Source: Gemmatimonadota bacterium
Lineage (GTDB): Bacteria; Gemmatimonadota; Gemmatimonadetes; Gemmatimonadales; Gemmatimonadaceae
Assembly: GCA_016218305.1 (NCBI GenBank)
Contig: JACREJ010000034.1
Coordinates: 1 to 36,885 of the forward strand
Reading direction: 5' to 3'
DNA: 36,885 bases
Of this stretch, positions 6,962 to 15,109 are shown one piece after another. Within the stretch, counting starts at the first letter, position 1; the number at the start of each line of letters is the position of its first letter. Made by a program: the position numbers and the translations under genes. The notes beneath the pieces are model-generated. The model saw nothing but the letters and a program-made list of their open reading frames with translations, was not told the origin of the DNA and did no database searches.

Positions 6962-7782
6962 TACTTGAACCCACCAAACGCCAGTCCCCTGAGAAACGCT
7001 TTCTGCGCCACGAGGAAGACCACCAGCACCGGCACGAGCGCCGCGACGGCCGCCGCCATCTGCCACGGCCAATTGGCGTAGTACATCCCGTGGAACGATG
7101 CGACGCCGGCCTCGACCACACGCAGGTTGGGTGAGCGCGCGACGATGAGCGGCCAGAGCAGCGCCTTCCATGCGTCGATGAAGGCGAACAAGGCCACCGT
7201 GGCGAGGGCCGGACGCGCCAGCGGCAACGCCACCCGCGTGAACACCTGCCACTCCGATGCGCCGTCGAGCCGCGCCGCGTCTTCCATGTCACGCGGCAGG
7301 GAGAGGAAGTACTGCCGCATGAGGAAGATCCCCCAGGCGGCGACGAGCTCGACGGACACGAGTCCGGCAACGGTGTCCACGAGCCCCATCGCGTCCACGA
7401 TCAGGAACCGCGGCACGAGCAGCGCGATGCCGGGGATCATCAGCGTCCCGAGATAGACGGCAAAGAGCGGCGTGCGCCCGGCAAACCGGTGGCGCGCAAA
7501 GGCGTAGCCGGCCATGGCCGCCGTGATCACCTGCCCCGCCACCGTGGCCGCCGCCAGGATGAGCGAGTTGCGGAAATAGAGCGTGAACGGCAGTGCGGTC
7601 AGCGCCTCGGGGAAATTCGCGAAGCGCGGCGCGGCGGGCAGCAGCGGCGGCGGCGCCTGGTACACCTCGAACTCGTCCATCAGCGCCGTGGACAGCATCC
7701 AAAGGAACGGCGCGACCATCAGCAGCGCCAGCACGAACGCCGCCGCGTAGCCGAGCGCCTGGCGCGCGCGCCGGTCAGGCAT
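6961..7782 (-). CDS. Carbohydrate ABC transporter permease, MalG type
   Basis: 273 residues with six predicted membrane helices, the first at about residues 11-33. The cytoplasmic EAA loop reads EDAARLDGASEWQVFTRVALPLARP (split here by position: EDAARLDGAS then EWQVFTRVALPLARP, about residues 180-205) and docks on the ATPase. Length is standard for MalG-type permeases. It starts within the last 8 bases of the MalF-type gene and closes the sugar operon. Role: inner-membrane half-channel importing an unidentified saccharide delivered by the lipoprotein at 9301-10590. Confidence 0.93.
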   Translation of the reverse strand: MPDRRARQALGYAAAFVLALLMVAPFLWMLSTALMDEFEVYQAPPPLLPAAPRFANFPEALTALPFTLYFRNSLILAAATVAGQVITAAMAGYAFARHRFAGRTPLFAVYLGTLMIPGIALLVPRFLIVDAMGLVDTVAGLVSVELVAAWGIFLMRQYFLSLPRDMEDAARLDGASEWQVFTRVALPLARPALATVALFAFIDAWKALLWPLIVARSPNLRVVEAGVASFHGMYYANWPWQMAAAVAALVPVLVVFLVAQKAFLRGLAFGGFK

Positions 7783-9304
7783 CGGCCGGCTCTCCCTTCA
7801 CGGTGCGCCACTGGAGGGCGGTCAGCGCCAGGAGCAGCAGGCAGAGTACCACGCTCATCGCCGCCGCCACGTCGAACCGGCGGAATTCCCACGCCGTCTG
7901 GTAGATGCGATAGACCAGCACATCCGTGGCGTGCGCCGGTCCGCCCTCGGTCATCACGTACACGAGCGTGAAGCCGTGGAACGACCAGATGATCCCCGTC
8001 AGCAGCAAATACGTGGACACGGGACGGAGCATCGGCCAGAGCACGAGGCGGAACCGCTGCCAGGCGTCGGCGCCGTCGAGCCGCGCCGCCTCGAGAAGCG
8101 AGGCCGGTATCGCCTGCAGTCCCGCGAGGTAGACCACCATCATGTAGCCCAGCTGTCCCCACGCGCTCACCAGCATCAGGGCCGGGAGCGCCGTGGCGGG
8201 ATTGCCCAGCCAGTCCACGCGCGGCAGGTGCATCGCCGCCAGCGCCGCGTTGAGCAGGCCGAAATCGCGGTGCAGCAGCCACTGCCAGACCAGCGCGACG
8301 GCCACCGTGGACGCCACGTACGGCAGGAAGACCACGACCCGCAGCACCTTGATGCCCCGCAGCGGCTGGTCGAGCAGCAGCGCCGCGGCGAGCGCCGCAA
8401 CCATGGTCACCGGCACGTAGAGCGCGTAGACGAGACCATTGCGAAGCGCGCGCCAGAACAGCGGGTCGGCGCCAAGTTCGCGGAAGTGCGCGAGGCCCAC
8501 GAAGGGGCGGTCGCTCGCCAGCAGGTCCCAGTCGTGCACCGAGATCCACAGCAGGAAGGCCACCGGCGCGATGGTGAAGACCGCGAGGTGCACGAGGCTG
8601 GGCGCGATGAACCCCCACGCGCCGAGCGTCTCACGCACGCGAACGGGCCGTCCCGCCGTGTCGGCATGCCAACGCACCGCGCCGATCGCGACCGCGGCGC
8701 ACGCGGCAAGCAGCACCAGCGCGAGCGTGGCCAGCGCCAGCGACGGTTCGCGCAGGGCAAGCCGGTCGAGCGATGCCGCATCGCCGCCCGCGGGCGCGAG
8801 CGCCTCGGCGGCCGCCCGCAGCCGCACGCCGGTGGTCAGCGCGGCCGAGCCGAGGATCGCGGCGGCTCCGGCGGCCAGCGCCGCCGCGCCACTCCCCGCG
8901 ACAGTCGGCACCGCGACGAGCAGCATGGCGCCGAGCGCAAACGCCGCCGCCAGCGGCAGCGCCACCGCCGCGGCGCGCTCGCGCCAGCGCGCCGCCACGC
9001 CGACTGCGCCGACGATGTCCCAGTCGTCTGCATCCTTCACCGGCGCGGTGATCAACTCCCCGGAACGACCGCGCACCACCAGCGGCGTCTCCTCCGTGCG
9101 TACGGCCATGGAGTCGCCTGAGGTGAGCCCTGCGGGCCACGCCGGGACCGGCGTCGTGCCGCGCAACGTGCGCGCCAGGGCCAGCGCCTCGTGGCTGCGC
9201 GCCGAGCGATCGAGGCCGCGCAGGGCACGCCAGGCCACTCCGACGCTGGCGGCCGCCCACACCGCCACCAGCAGCACGGCAACCCGGCGATGCGCCGCGG
9301 TCAT
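7775..9304 (-). CDS. Carbohydrate ABC transporter permease, MalF type, with long N-terminal extension
   Basis: 509 residues, whereas simple MalF-type sugar permeases are about 290-320. The permease proper is the C-terminal half (about residues 215-509), with the EAA loop EAARLDGADAWQRFRLVLWP near residue 410. The first 210 residues hold a membrane helix (about 8-22), an extracytoplasmic stretch of about 75 residues including SGELITAPVKDADDWDIVGA, then several further hydrophobic helices. This layout differs from the E. coli MalF P2 loop, which is inserted later. The start ATG shares an ATGA overlap with the lipoprotein gene. The extension could be a docking or sensing domain for the binding protein; its function is unknown. 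Confidence 0.88.
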   Translation of the reverse strand: MTAAHRRVAVLLVAVWAAASVGVAWRALRGLDRSARSHEALALARTLRGTTPVPAWPAGLTSGDSMAVRTEETPLVVRGRSGELITAPVKDADDWDIVGAVGVAARWRERAAAVALPLAAAFALGAMLLVAVPTVAGSGAAALAAGAAAILGSAALTTGVRLRAAAEALAPAGGDAASLDRLALREPSLALATLALVLLAACAAVAIGAVRWHADTAGRPVRVRETLGAWGFIAPSLVHLAVFTIAPVAFLLWISVHDWDLLASDRPFVGLAHFRELGADPLFWRALRNGLVYALYVPVTMVAALAAALLLDQPLRGIKVLRVVVFLPYVASTVAVALVWQWLLHRDFGLLNAALAAMHLPRVDWLGNPATALPALMLVSAWGQLGYMMVVYLAGLQAIPASLLEAARLDGADAWQRFRLVLWPMLRPVSTYLLLTGIIWSFHGFTLVYVMTEGGPAHATDVLVYRIYQTAWEFRRFDVAAAMSVVLCLLLLALTALQWRTVKGEPADA

Positions 9305-10590
9305 CGGCTCAGCGCCCGGTCCACGACCGCGGCCGCCTCGCGCGTGGCCTCGCGCACGCTCACGCGGTCCACGACGACGCGGTCCACGAGGTCCATCATC
9401 GCCTTCTCCACTTCGCGGTACTGCGCCACCCGCGCCCCCCACGGCACGCCGCCGTACGGCACCTGCCAGAGGAAGTCCATCTCCATGCCGGTGCGGTCCT
9501 GCGCCGCCGCCTCGTACGCCACCGTCATCACGGTCGGAATCTCCAGCCCCGACGCGGCGCGGCGGCGCTGCGCATCGGCACGCACCATCCATGCGGCCAG
9601 CTCCACGGCCAGCTTGCGATGCGGCGTGTTGTACGGCACAGCCCAGCCGCTGGCGAAGAGCGGCGTCCTCACCTGATGCCCCGGCGTGCGCGGCACTGAC
9701 ACCACGCCCAGCTGCACGCGCCCCTGCTCGAGGTACCGCCGCATGCGCGGGATCATCCAGTGCCCGCTGGTCATCAGCCCCAGTCGCCCGCTGTAGAACA
9801 GCCGCTCCTCGTACCCGAGCGAACGCCCCACCGTGTGCGGCGGCGGTGCATAGCCGCGCTTCGGCAGGTCGGTGAGCAGCGTGAGCGTGCGCTCGGCGTC
9901 CGGCTGGTCAATGGCGCCCGTCGCGCGCGCACCGTCGGCGGTGAGCACATCGGCCCCCGCGCTCCAGATCCACGCCTGCCACGCGTACAGCCGCCGGTCG
10001 AGCACCGTCCCCCACTGGTCCACGACGCCGTCACCATCGGTGTCGCGCGTGAGCGCGCGCACGGCGGCGAGGAACTCGTCCTGCGTCCAGCCGTTCTTCG
10101 GCGGCGCGAGACCGGCGTCCGCGAACAGCGCGCGATTGAAGTAGTACACCATGGGCGAGAAGCCCTTGGGAAAGGCGAGCAGCTTGCCGCTCACGCGAAA
10201 CGGCTCGACGACCTGCGGGAAGAACAGCCCGAGTTGCACGCCCACGCGCTCGGCGAACGGCTGCAGGTCGAGGACGACGTCGCGCGCGGCGAATGCCGCC
10301 CCATCGATGCCGTCGAGCAGGAAGACGTCGGGCGGGGAGCCGGCGCCGATGGACGTCAGCACCTTCTCGCGATACTCCGCGCTGTTCGACACCGGGTCGT
10401 TGACGATGCGCACGCCGGGATGCGCCGCTTCGAACGAGCGAAACTCGACCGCGTCGATGGCGTTCTCTTCCGGGCTCTGCCACGACGTGATGCGCAGGGT
10501 GACGGCCCCGTCGGTGCCGCAGGCGGCGAGCACGCACGCCCACGCGGCGACGGTGGGGCGGGCGCGCACGCTACGCCAGCCGCGCGCCAT
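9301..10590 (-). CDS. Extracellular carbohydrate-binding lipoprotein of an ABC importer
   Basis: 429 residues. The N-terminal signal ends in the lipobox LAAC (cysteine about residue 23), so it is probably a lipoprotein. The mature sequence has the hallmarks of family 1 solute-binding proteins: VTLRITSWQSPEE at the first strand, VLLDGIDG-type hinge segments, and LAFPKGFSPMVYYFNRALFADAG, the usual conserved stretch. It overlaps the ATPase gene by 20 bases and the MalF-type gene by 4. It delivers a saccharide to the two permeases; the specificity cannot be read from sequence. Confidence 0.92.
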   Translation of the reverse strand: MARGWRSVRARPTVAAWACVLAACGTDGAVTLRITSWQSPEENAIDAVEFRSFEAAHPGVRIVNDPVSNSAEYREKVLTSIGAGSPPDVFLLDGIDGAAFAARDVVLDLQPFAERVGVQLGLFFPQVVEPFRVSGKLLAFPKGFSPMVYYFNRALFADAGLAPPKNGWTQDEFLAAVRALTRDTDGDGVVDQWGTVLDRRLYAWQAWIWSAGADVLTADGARATGAIDQPDAERTLTLLTDLPKRGYAPPPHTVGRSLGYEERLFYSGRLGLMTSGHWMIPRMRRYLEQGRVQLGVVSVPRTPGHQVRTPLFASGWAVPYNTPHRKLAVELAAWMVRADAQRRRAASGLEIPTVMTVAYEAAAQDRTGMEMDFLWQVPYGGVPWGARVAQYREVEKAMMDLVDRVVVDRVSVREATREAAAVVDRALSR

Positions 10591-11620
10591 CGCCGGCCCG
10601 GAAGCAGAGCCCCGCCCCCGGCGCGACGCGCACGCCCACTTCGTCGCCCATCCGACACGACGCCTCGCCCGGCACGCGCGCCACCAGGTCCTCGCCGCTC
10701 CGCAGCCGCAGGCGCACCAGTGATTCGGGGCCCAGCGGCTCCACCAGCACGACGGACGCGCGTGACGCGTCGATGGCCGGCCCGAGCACCAGGTGTTCGG
10801 GCCGCACGGCGAGCACCGCAGCAGTGCAGGCGCCCACCCGGGCGTCGCACGCCAGCGCGCCCTCGAAGCGCGTGCCCGTGGTGCGCCCGGCCACGGTGTT
10901 GATGGACGGGGATCCGATGAAGCGCGCGACGGCCAGCGAGGCCGGCTCGCGATACAGCGCCATCGGCGGCCCCTCCTGCAGGACGCGCCCGCCCGCCATC
11001 ACGGCCACCGACTGCGCCATCGTCATCGCTTCCACCTGGTCGTGCGTCACATAGAGCATCGTCGCGCCCAGCCGCCGGTGCAGCGCCACGAGCTCGGCGC
11101 GCGTCTGCGCCCGCACCTGCGCGTCGAGGTTGGAGAGCGGCTCATCGAACAGGAAGAGCGCCGGCTCGCGCACCAGCGCGCGGGCGAGCGCCGCGCGCTG
11201 GCGCTGACCGCCGGACAACTGGGCCGGCTTGCGGTCAAGCAGCGCGCCGATCTCCAGCAGCTCCGCCGCCTGCCGCACCCGCCGCGCCGCCTCGACGGGC
11301 GCCGTCTTCCGCACCTTGAGCGGGAAGCCAATGTTCTCGGCGACGGTGAGGTGCGGATACAGGGCGTAGTTCTGGAAGACCATCGCCACGTCGCGATCGC
11401 GCGGCGGGAGCCACGTCACGTCGCGCCCGCCGATCCGCACCTCGCCGCTCGTCGGCTCCTCGAGCCCCGCGACGCACCGCAGGATCGTCGTCTTGCCGCA
11501 CCCCGACGGGCCGACGAGCGCGGTGAAGGCCCCGTCGCCGACGGTGAGCGTGACGTCGTCCACGCCAATCACGCCGCCGGCGAAGTGCTTGACCAGCCGC
11601 GAGAGGGAGAGGGCCGCCAC
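10571..11620 (-). CDS. Sugar ABC transporter ATPase (MalK/UgpC type)
   Basis: 349 residues from a GTG at 11620, with the ribosome site GGAGGG just upstream. Walker A GPSGCGKTT (about residues 36-44), Q loop in VFQNYALYPH, signature LSGGQRQR (about 132-139), Walker B LFLFDEPLSNLDA and switch histidine in YVTHDQ are all intact. The C-terminal 110 residues form the OB/TOBE regulatory region usual in MalK and UgpC. It follows the glycosidase stop by 2 bases and overlaps the binding-protein gene, so one transcript supplies all importer parts. Confidence 0.95.
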   Translation of the reverse strand: MAALSLSRLVKHFAGGVIGVDDVTLTVGDGAFTALVGPSGCGKTTILRCVAGLEEPTSGEVRIGGRDVTWLPPRDRDVAMVFQNYALYPHLTVAENIGFPLKVRKTAPVEAARRVRQAAELLEIGALLDRKPAQLSGGQRQRAALARALVREPALFLFDEPLSNLDAQVRAQTRAELVALHRRLGATMLYVTHDQVEAMTMAQSVAVMAGGRVLQEGPPMALYREPASLAVARFIGSPSINTVAGRTTGTRFEGALACDARVGACTAAVLAVRPEHLVLGPAIDASRASVVLVEPLGPESLVRLRLRSGEDLVARVPGEASCRMGDEVGVRVAPGAGLCFRAGDGARLA

Positions 11621-11622
11621 GA

Positions 11623-13836
11623 CTAGCCCTCCAGTTCCACGGCTTCGCCGAGCGTGGACTCGATGCGCTCGCCGCCGGCGATGACGGTGAACTTGTCGCC
11701 GACGATGCGCACTTCGAGCGTGCGGCCCCGCACGCGCACACCCGTGAGCGTGAGCTGCTCGAGGCCGAGCGGGAACGGGTCCACCGTGACGCCGTGGTCG
11801 TTGGGGCGCACGCCGGCCGCGTACTGGAGAATCAGGTCGGCCACCCACGAGTGCTGGTAGTCGTCGATGCCGCGGTAGACCGAGGCGCGCCCGGTGAACG
11901 GGTTGTAGTGCTCGAAACAGTTCGGGCGCCGCAGGTCGCCGTCATGAAACATCATCCGGACGAACCGCTTGATCAGCTCCCCCGTCTGCTCGCGCAGGCT
12001 GTGGCTGTGCGCGCCAATGCGCGAGGCGGCGGCGAGCGCCTCCACCAGGTGGCTGTTCGTCATCGGCCACGTGCGCCCGTTCCACGGGCAGACGTGGCGC
12101 TTCCCCTTCCACTCCGCCTCGGCGCTGAAGAGCGGATCATCGAGCGACGACGACGGCACCGGGAATTGCGTCCAGAACTGCTTCTGGTCGAGGAGCGACT
12201 GCCGCAGGCCGCGGAGATGCGACTCGTCGACGATGTCCGTGAAGTACGGATAGAAGCAGACGGCCGCCTTCACGCGGGTCCGCATGCCTGTCTGGGGATG
12301 CACATCGGAGAACATCTCGCGATCCGCATCCCACATGTTGTCGCGCACGGCGTCGCGCGTGCGCGTGGCGAGGTGCTTCCAGTGCGCGGCGTCGCCGCCG
12401 GCGCGGGCGGCGCAACGCTCGAGCGTACGGAACAGGACGTACGCGTAGACCGTGACGTCGATGCCCTTGAGCCGCAGCCGGTTCTCCCAGCCGTAGCGGT
12501 CGGCGTCGGGATCCACGGCCTGGTACCGGCTCATGTACTCCTGTCCCGTCTCGTACTGGTCCACGACGTCGAACATGCCGGTGCCGTCCGCGTCGCGCGT
12601 GCGCACCATCCACTCGGCGAAGCGCGCCATGGCCGGGTACAACTCGGCGATGAACGCGTCGTCGGGCCATGCGGCGTCGAGCGCCATGAGCGCACCGCCC
12701 CAGTCGGCATGGTAGTAGTCGGTGCCGGTGAGGTGGTTGGCGTAGATGCGGCCGTGCAGCGACCCGTCCTCCCGCTGGTGCGCGAAGAAGGTGCGCAGGA
12801 CGCCGCGCGCGTGGGACGGATCGTTGAGCCAGCGCAGTTCGCGCGCGTGGCACTGCGCGGAGTAGGAGATCGGCTGGTGGAAGAAGCCGATCCCTTCGCA
12901 CATGGACGGCCAGCGATGATGGCCCTGCCCTGCGGCGGTGGCGTTCAGGTGCAGGCCGTACCACCGGTAGTAGTAGTAGGTCTCGAGGTAGGGATCGGAG
13001 CAGCGCAGCTGCGGCACGCGCTCGAACCAGGCGTGCCAGCGGCGGCGGCTGGCGCCGGCGATGGTGCCGTGGGTCGGCCGTACACTGCGCGGCGAATCCT
13101 GCACGGGAAGGGCCGGGTCATCCGCGACGATCTTCATCGCGAAGACCGCCGACGACCCCTGATATCCAATGTCCACCGTCCGGTGCACGGCAGCGTAGAA
13201 TAGCCCGTCCGGCGCGATCCCCTCGTCGCGCACCCGGCGCGGCAGCCCGCCGGCGCGCCACTGCTCCACGAAGGGCGTGTGCCGCCAGAATGGCTGCGGC
13301 GCGCTCTTTTCGCTGCGCGACGCGGCCCAGCTGGCGGCCTCGCCCACGCACGCGAGCTCCGCGCGCACGCGCAGCGGCTGCTGCCGGCGGTCGCTGAGCA
13401 CGCGTGGGAAGCAGACCGCGCCGTTGGTCCATGACGCCTCACCCATCGGCACCGACGCGCCGTCCTGCGCCGTCCACGCCACGAGGTGCACGCGCACCGG
13501 CTCGAACGCGGCGAACCGCCATTCCGATACGAAGACGCCGCCGGGGTGCACCGTGCGCACCTCCGTGGCCGTGATGCCCGACTCCAGGCGATACGAGACG
13601 GTGAGATCGGCTGGCGTCCAGCGGCGCGACGTGGCGCGAGCTGGAATCTCGCGGCCTGCCGCGTCGAGCACCGTCACGGTGAAGAGCGGCGCGAAGGCAT
13701 ACTGGTAGACGGTGGCCTCGTCCCAGTAGCCGGGCGTGTCGAGCCAGGCGGGATACGTCGGCGCGAAGAGCGTGCCGTCGCCGGCGCCCAGGTACCACTT
13801 GTCGTCGCGGGCGAGGTGTTCGATGGGATCGAGCAT
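11623..13836 (-). CDS. Glycoside hydrolase with (alpha/alpha)6 barrel, MGH1/GH63-like
   Basis: 737 residues with no signal peptide, so probably cytoplasmic. The N-terminal 230 residues look like a beta-sandwich, and the remainder a helical barrel. CPWNGRTWPMTNSHLVEAL (about residues 580-600) corresponds to the W-R-G-P-x-W-type motif of GH63/MGH1-like enzymes. YETGQEYMSRYQAVD further upstream is a likely sugar-binding loop. The best start is the ATG at 13836, although a TTG precedes it directly. As the first gene of the ABC operon it probably splits the imported saccharide. Trehalase-like, alpha-glucosidase or mannosylglycerate hydrolase activity are all possible; family assignment is moderate. 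Confidence 0.75.
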   Translation of the reverse strand: MLDPIEHLARDDKWYLGAGDGTLFAPTYPAWLDTPGYWDEATVYQYAFAPLFTVTVLDAAGREIPARATSRRWTPADLTVSYRLESGITATEVRTVHPGGVFVSEWRFAAFEPVRVHLVAWTAQDGASVPMGEASWTNGAVCFPRVLSDRRQQPLRVRAELACVGEAASWAASRSEKSAPQPFWRHTPFVEQWRAGGLPRRVRDEGIAPDGLFYAAVHRTVDIGYQGSSAVFAMKIVADDPALPVQDSPRSVRPTHGTIAGASRRRWHAWFERVPQLRCSDPYLETYYYYRWYGLHLNATAAGQGHHRWPSMCEGIGFFHQPISYSAQCHARELRWLNDPSHARGVLRTFFAHQREDGSLHGRIYANHLTGTDYYHADWGGALMALDAAWPDDAFIAELYPAMARFAEWMVRTRDADGTGMFDVVDQYETGQEYMSRYQAVDPDADRYGWENRLRLKGIDVTVYAYVLFRTLERCAARAGGDAAHWKHLATRTRDAVRDNMWDADREMFSDVHPQTGMRTRVKAAVCFYPYFTDIVDESHLRGLRQSLLDQKQFWTQFPVPSSSLDDPLFSAEAEWKGKRHVCPWNGRTWPMTNSHLVEALAAASRIGAHSHSLREQTGELIKRFVRMMFHDGDLRRPNCFEHYNPFTGRASVYRGIDDYQHSWVADLILQYAAGVRPNDHGVTVDPFPLGLEQLTLTGVRVRGRTLEVRIVGDKFTVIAGGERIESTLGEAVELEG

Positions 13837-14181
13837 CAACCGTCGGGGAAGCGTCGGCCCAAAGTTCGCACGCGGCGCACCGGGTCACAATGCGTCATGC
13901 CGACGCCGGCGCGGCCTGCGGAGCTCCCAAGATGACGGAAATGTCATCTCGGCGTCATCCTCACGTTGCCAACCACGTGACAGACTCCAAGGACGAGGCG
14001 ATGTGTGAGCCGGCGTCATGCCGTCCTCTCGCGCCGCCAAGCCACGACCGTATTCGCCCCCCGGGCACGTGGAGCACGGGTCCCGCCCGCATCGCATCCG
14101 GATGCACGGCGGGTGACGCGTTGGAAAGGCCCTGGGCGCCGGTGCCTGGGGCCGGCTATCACTCAAGGGGGCATACACGCC
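13837..14181. promoter_or_regulatory. Divergent regulatory region between the sugar operon and the mtrA-like gene
   Basis: 345 bases without a convincing gene. It must hold the promoters of two outward operons. The clearest signal is the dyad at 13930-13949. GCGTCATGCCG occurs twice (about 13891 and 14012) and GCGTCATCC once (about 13952), so the GTCAT word is enriched near the dyad. No high-quality sigma-70 hexamer pair was found. A GGGG stretch at 14168-14171 may serve as the ribosome site of the cytochrome gene. Confidence 0.5.
13930..13949. promoter_or_regulatory. CusR-box-like dyad
   Basis: AGATGAC-N6-GTCATCT is a perfect 7-bp inverted repeat. Its core ATGAC-N6-GTCAT has the same half-sites and spacing as the E. 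coli CusR/copper-sensor box (ATGAC-AANNTT-GTCAT). A CusR-like regulator is encoded at 17768-18439, immediately after the operon this site precedes. Regulation of mtrAB by that regulator is inference. Confidence 0.55.
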
Positions 14182-15096
14182 ATGCGACGTGCTATGAGGA
14201 GATGGGGGTTCGCGGTGGCCACACTGGCCCTGCTGCCGCTCATCGCAGCATCAGCGGCCGGCGCCCAGCAGGTGGATTGGGAACGCCTCAATCCCGCATT
14301 CAAGGGCGCCACGTTCGTCAACAACGACAAGACGTGCCAGGGCTGTCACGAAGAGATGGACCACAAGTTCGGCCTGAGTGCGCACGCCGGGGCATTCGCC
14401 GCAGGCAAGACGGCGCTGAAGGGGAGCTGTGAGTCCTGCCATGGGCCGCGCAGCAAGCACGTCGACGACCCGAAGCCCGGATCGGAATGGCGCTCCCTCA
14501 GCAAGGCCCAGCAGTCCGGCATCTGCATGCAGTGCCACGCGGGCGGCAGTCGCATGACATACATGACGGGCGCGCACCTCGCCGGCGAGGTGAGCTGCAC
14601 CTCGTGTCACGCCGCCAAGGCGCCTCGGAGCCAGACGGCGGTGCTTGCGCGCGCCCAGGCAACGGAGACCTGCTACCGCTGCCATGCCACCGCGAGGGTG
14701 CAGATGGCGAAGACCTCGCACCATCCAGTGCGCGAGGGGCGGATGGACTGCGCGTCGTGCCACAACGTGCACGGTTCGAATCCGGCGCTGCTGAAGACGG
14801 CCTCGTTGAACGACACCTGCAACAGCTGCCACACCGAGAAGCGCGGCCCCTTCCTGTGGGAGCACGCCCCGGTCCGCGAGAGCTGCGCAACGTGCCATGA
14901 CGCGCACGGCTCGACGAACCGCAAGCTGCTCAACAGGAAGGAGTCGTTCCTCTGCCTGTCGTGCCACTCGTACGGCGGACACATCAACCTTCCGCGGTAC
15001 AACCGCACGAGCAACCCGTCCGGCGAAGGCTGCGTGAACTGCCACATGACGATCCACGGGTCGCAGCATCCGTCGGGTCCGAAGTTTACCCGGTAA
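14182..15096 (+). CDS. MtrA/DmsE-family decaheme c-type cytochrome
   Basis: 304 residues. A signal peptide ends near AAGAQQ (about residue 28). Ten CXXCH motifs start at about residues 52, 83, 115, 139, 164, 190, 213, 235, 258 and 284, covering the full mature protein. Length and heme number match the MtrA/DmsE/PioA group, close to the 333 residues of Shewanella MtrA. Function from the family: a periplasmic heme wire that sits inside an MtrB-type barrel and passes electrons across the outer membrane. The MtrB-like gene follows by 13 bases. An inner-membrane donor (CymA type) and an outer-surface partner (MtrC type) are not in the window. The start at 14182 is chosen for the signal peptide; ATG at 14194 is possible. 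Confidence 0.93.
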   Translation: MRRAMRRWGFAVATLALLPLIAASAAGAQQVDWERLNPAFKGATFVNNDKTCQGCHEEMDHKFGLSAHAGAFAAGKTALKGSCESCHGPRSKHVDDPKPGSEWRSLSKAQQSGICMQCHAGGSRMTYMTGAHLAGEVSCTSCHAAKAPRSQTAVLARAQATETCYRCHATARVQMAKTSHHPVREGRMDCASCHNVHGSNPALLKTASLNDTCNSCHTEKRGPFLWEHAPVRESCATCHDAHGSTNRKLLNRKESFLCLSCHSYGGHINLPRYNRTSNPSGEGCVNCHMTIHGSQHPSGPKFTR

Positions 15097-15109
15097 GGAG
15101 ATCCAGACC

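Noticed and set aside
11794-13203. A 469-codon open frame on the plus strand
   Set aside because: Antisense to the glycosidase; biased composition and no domain signature.
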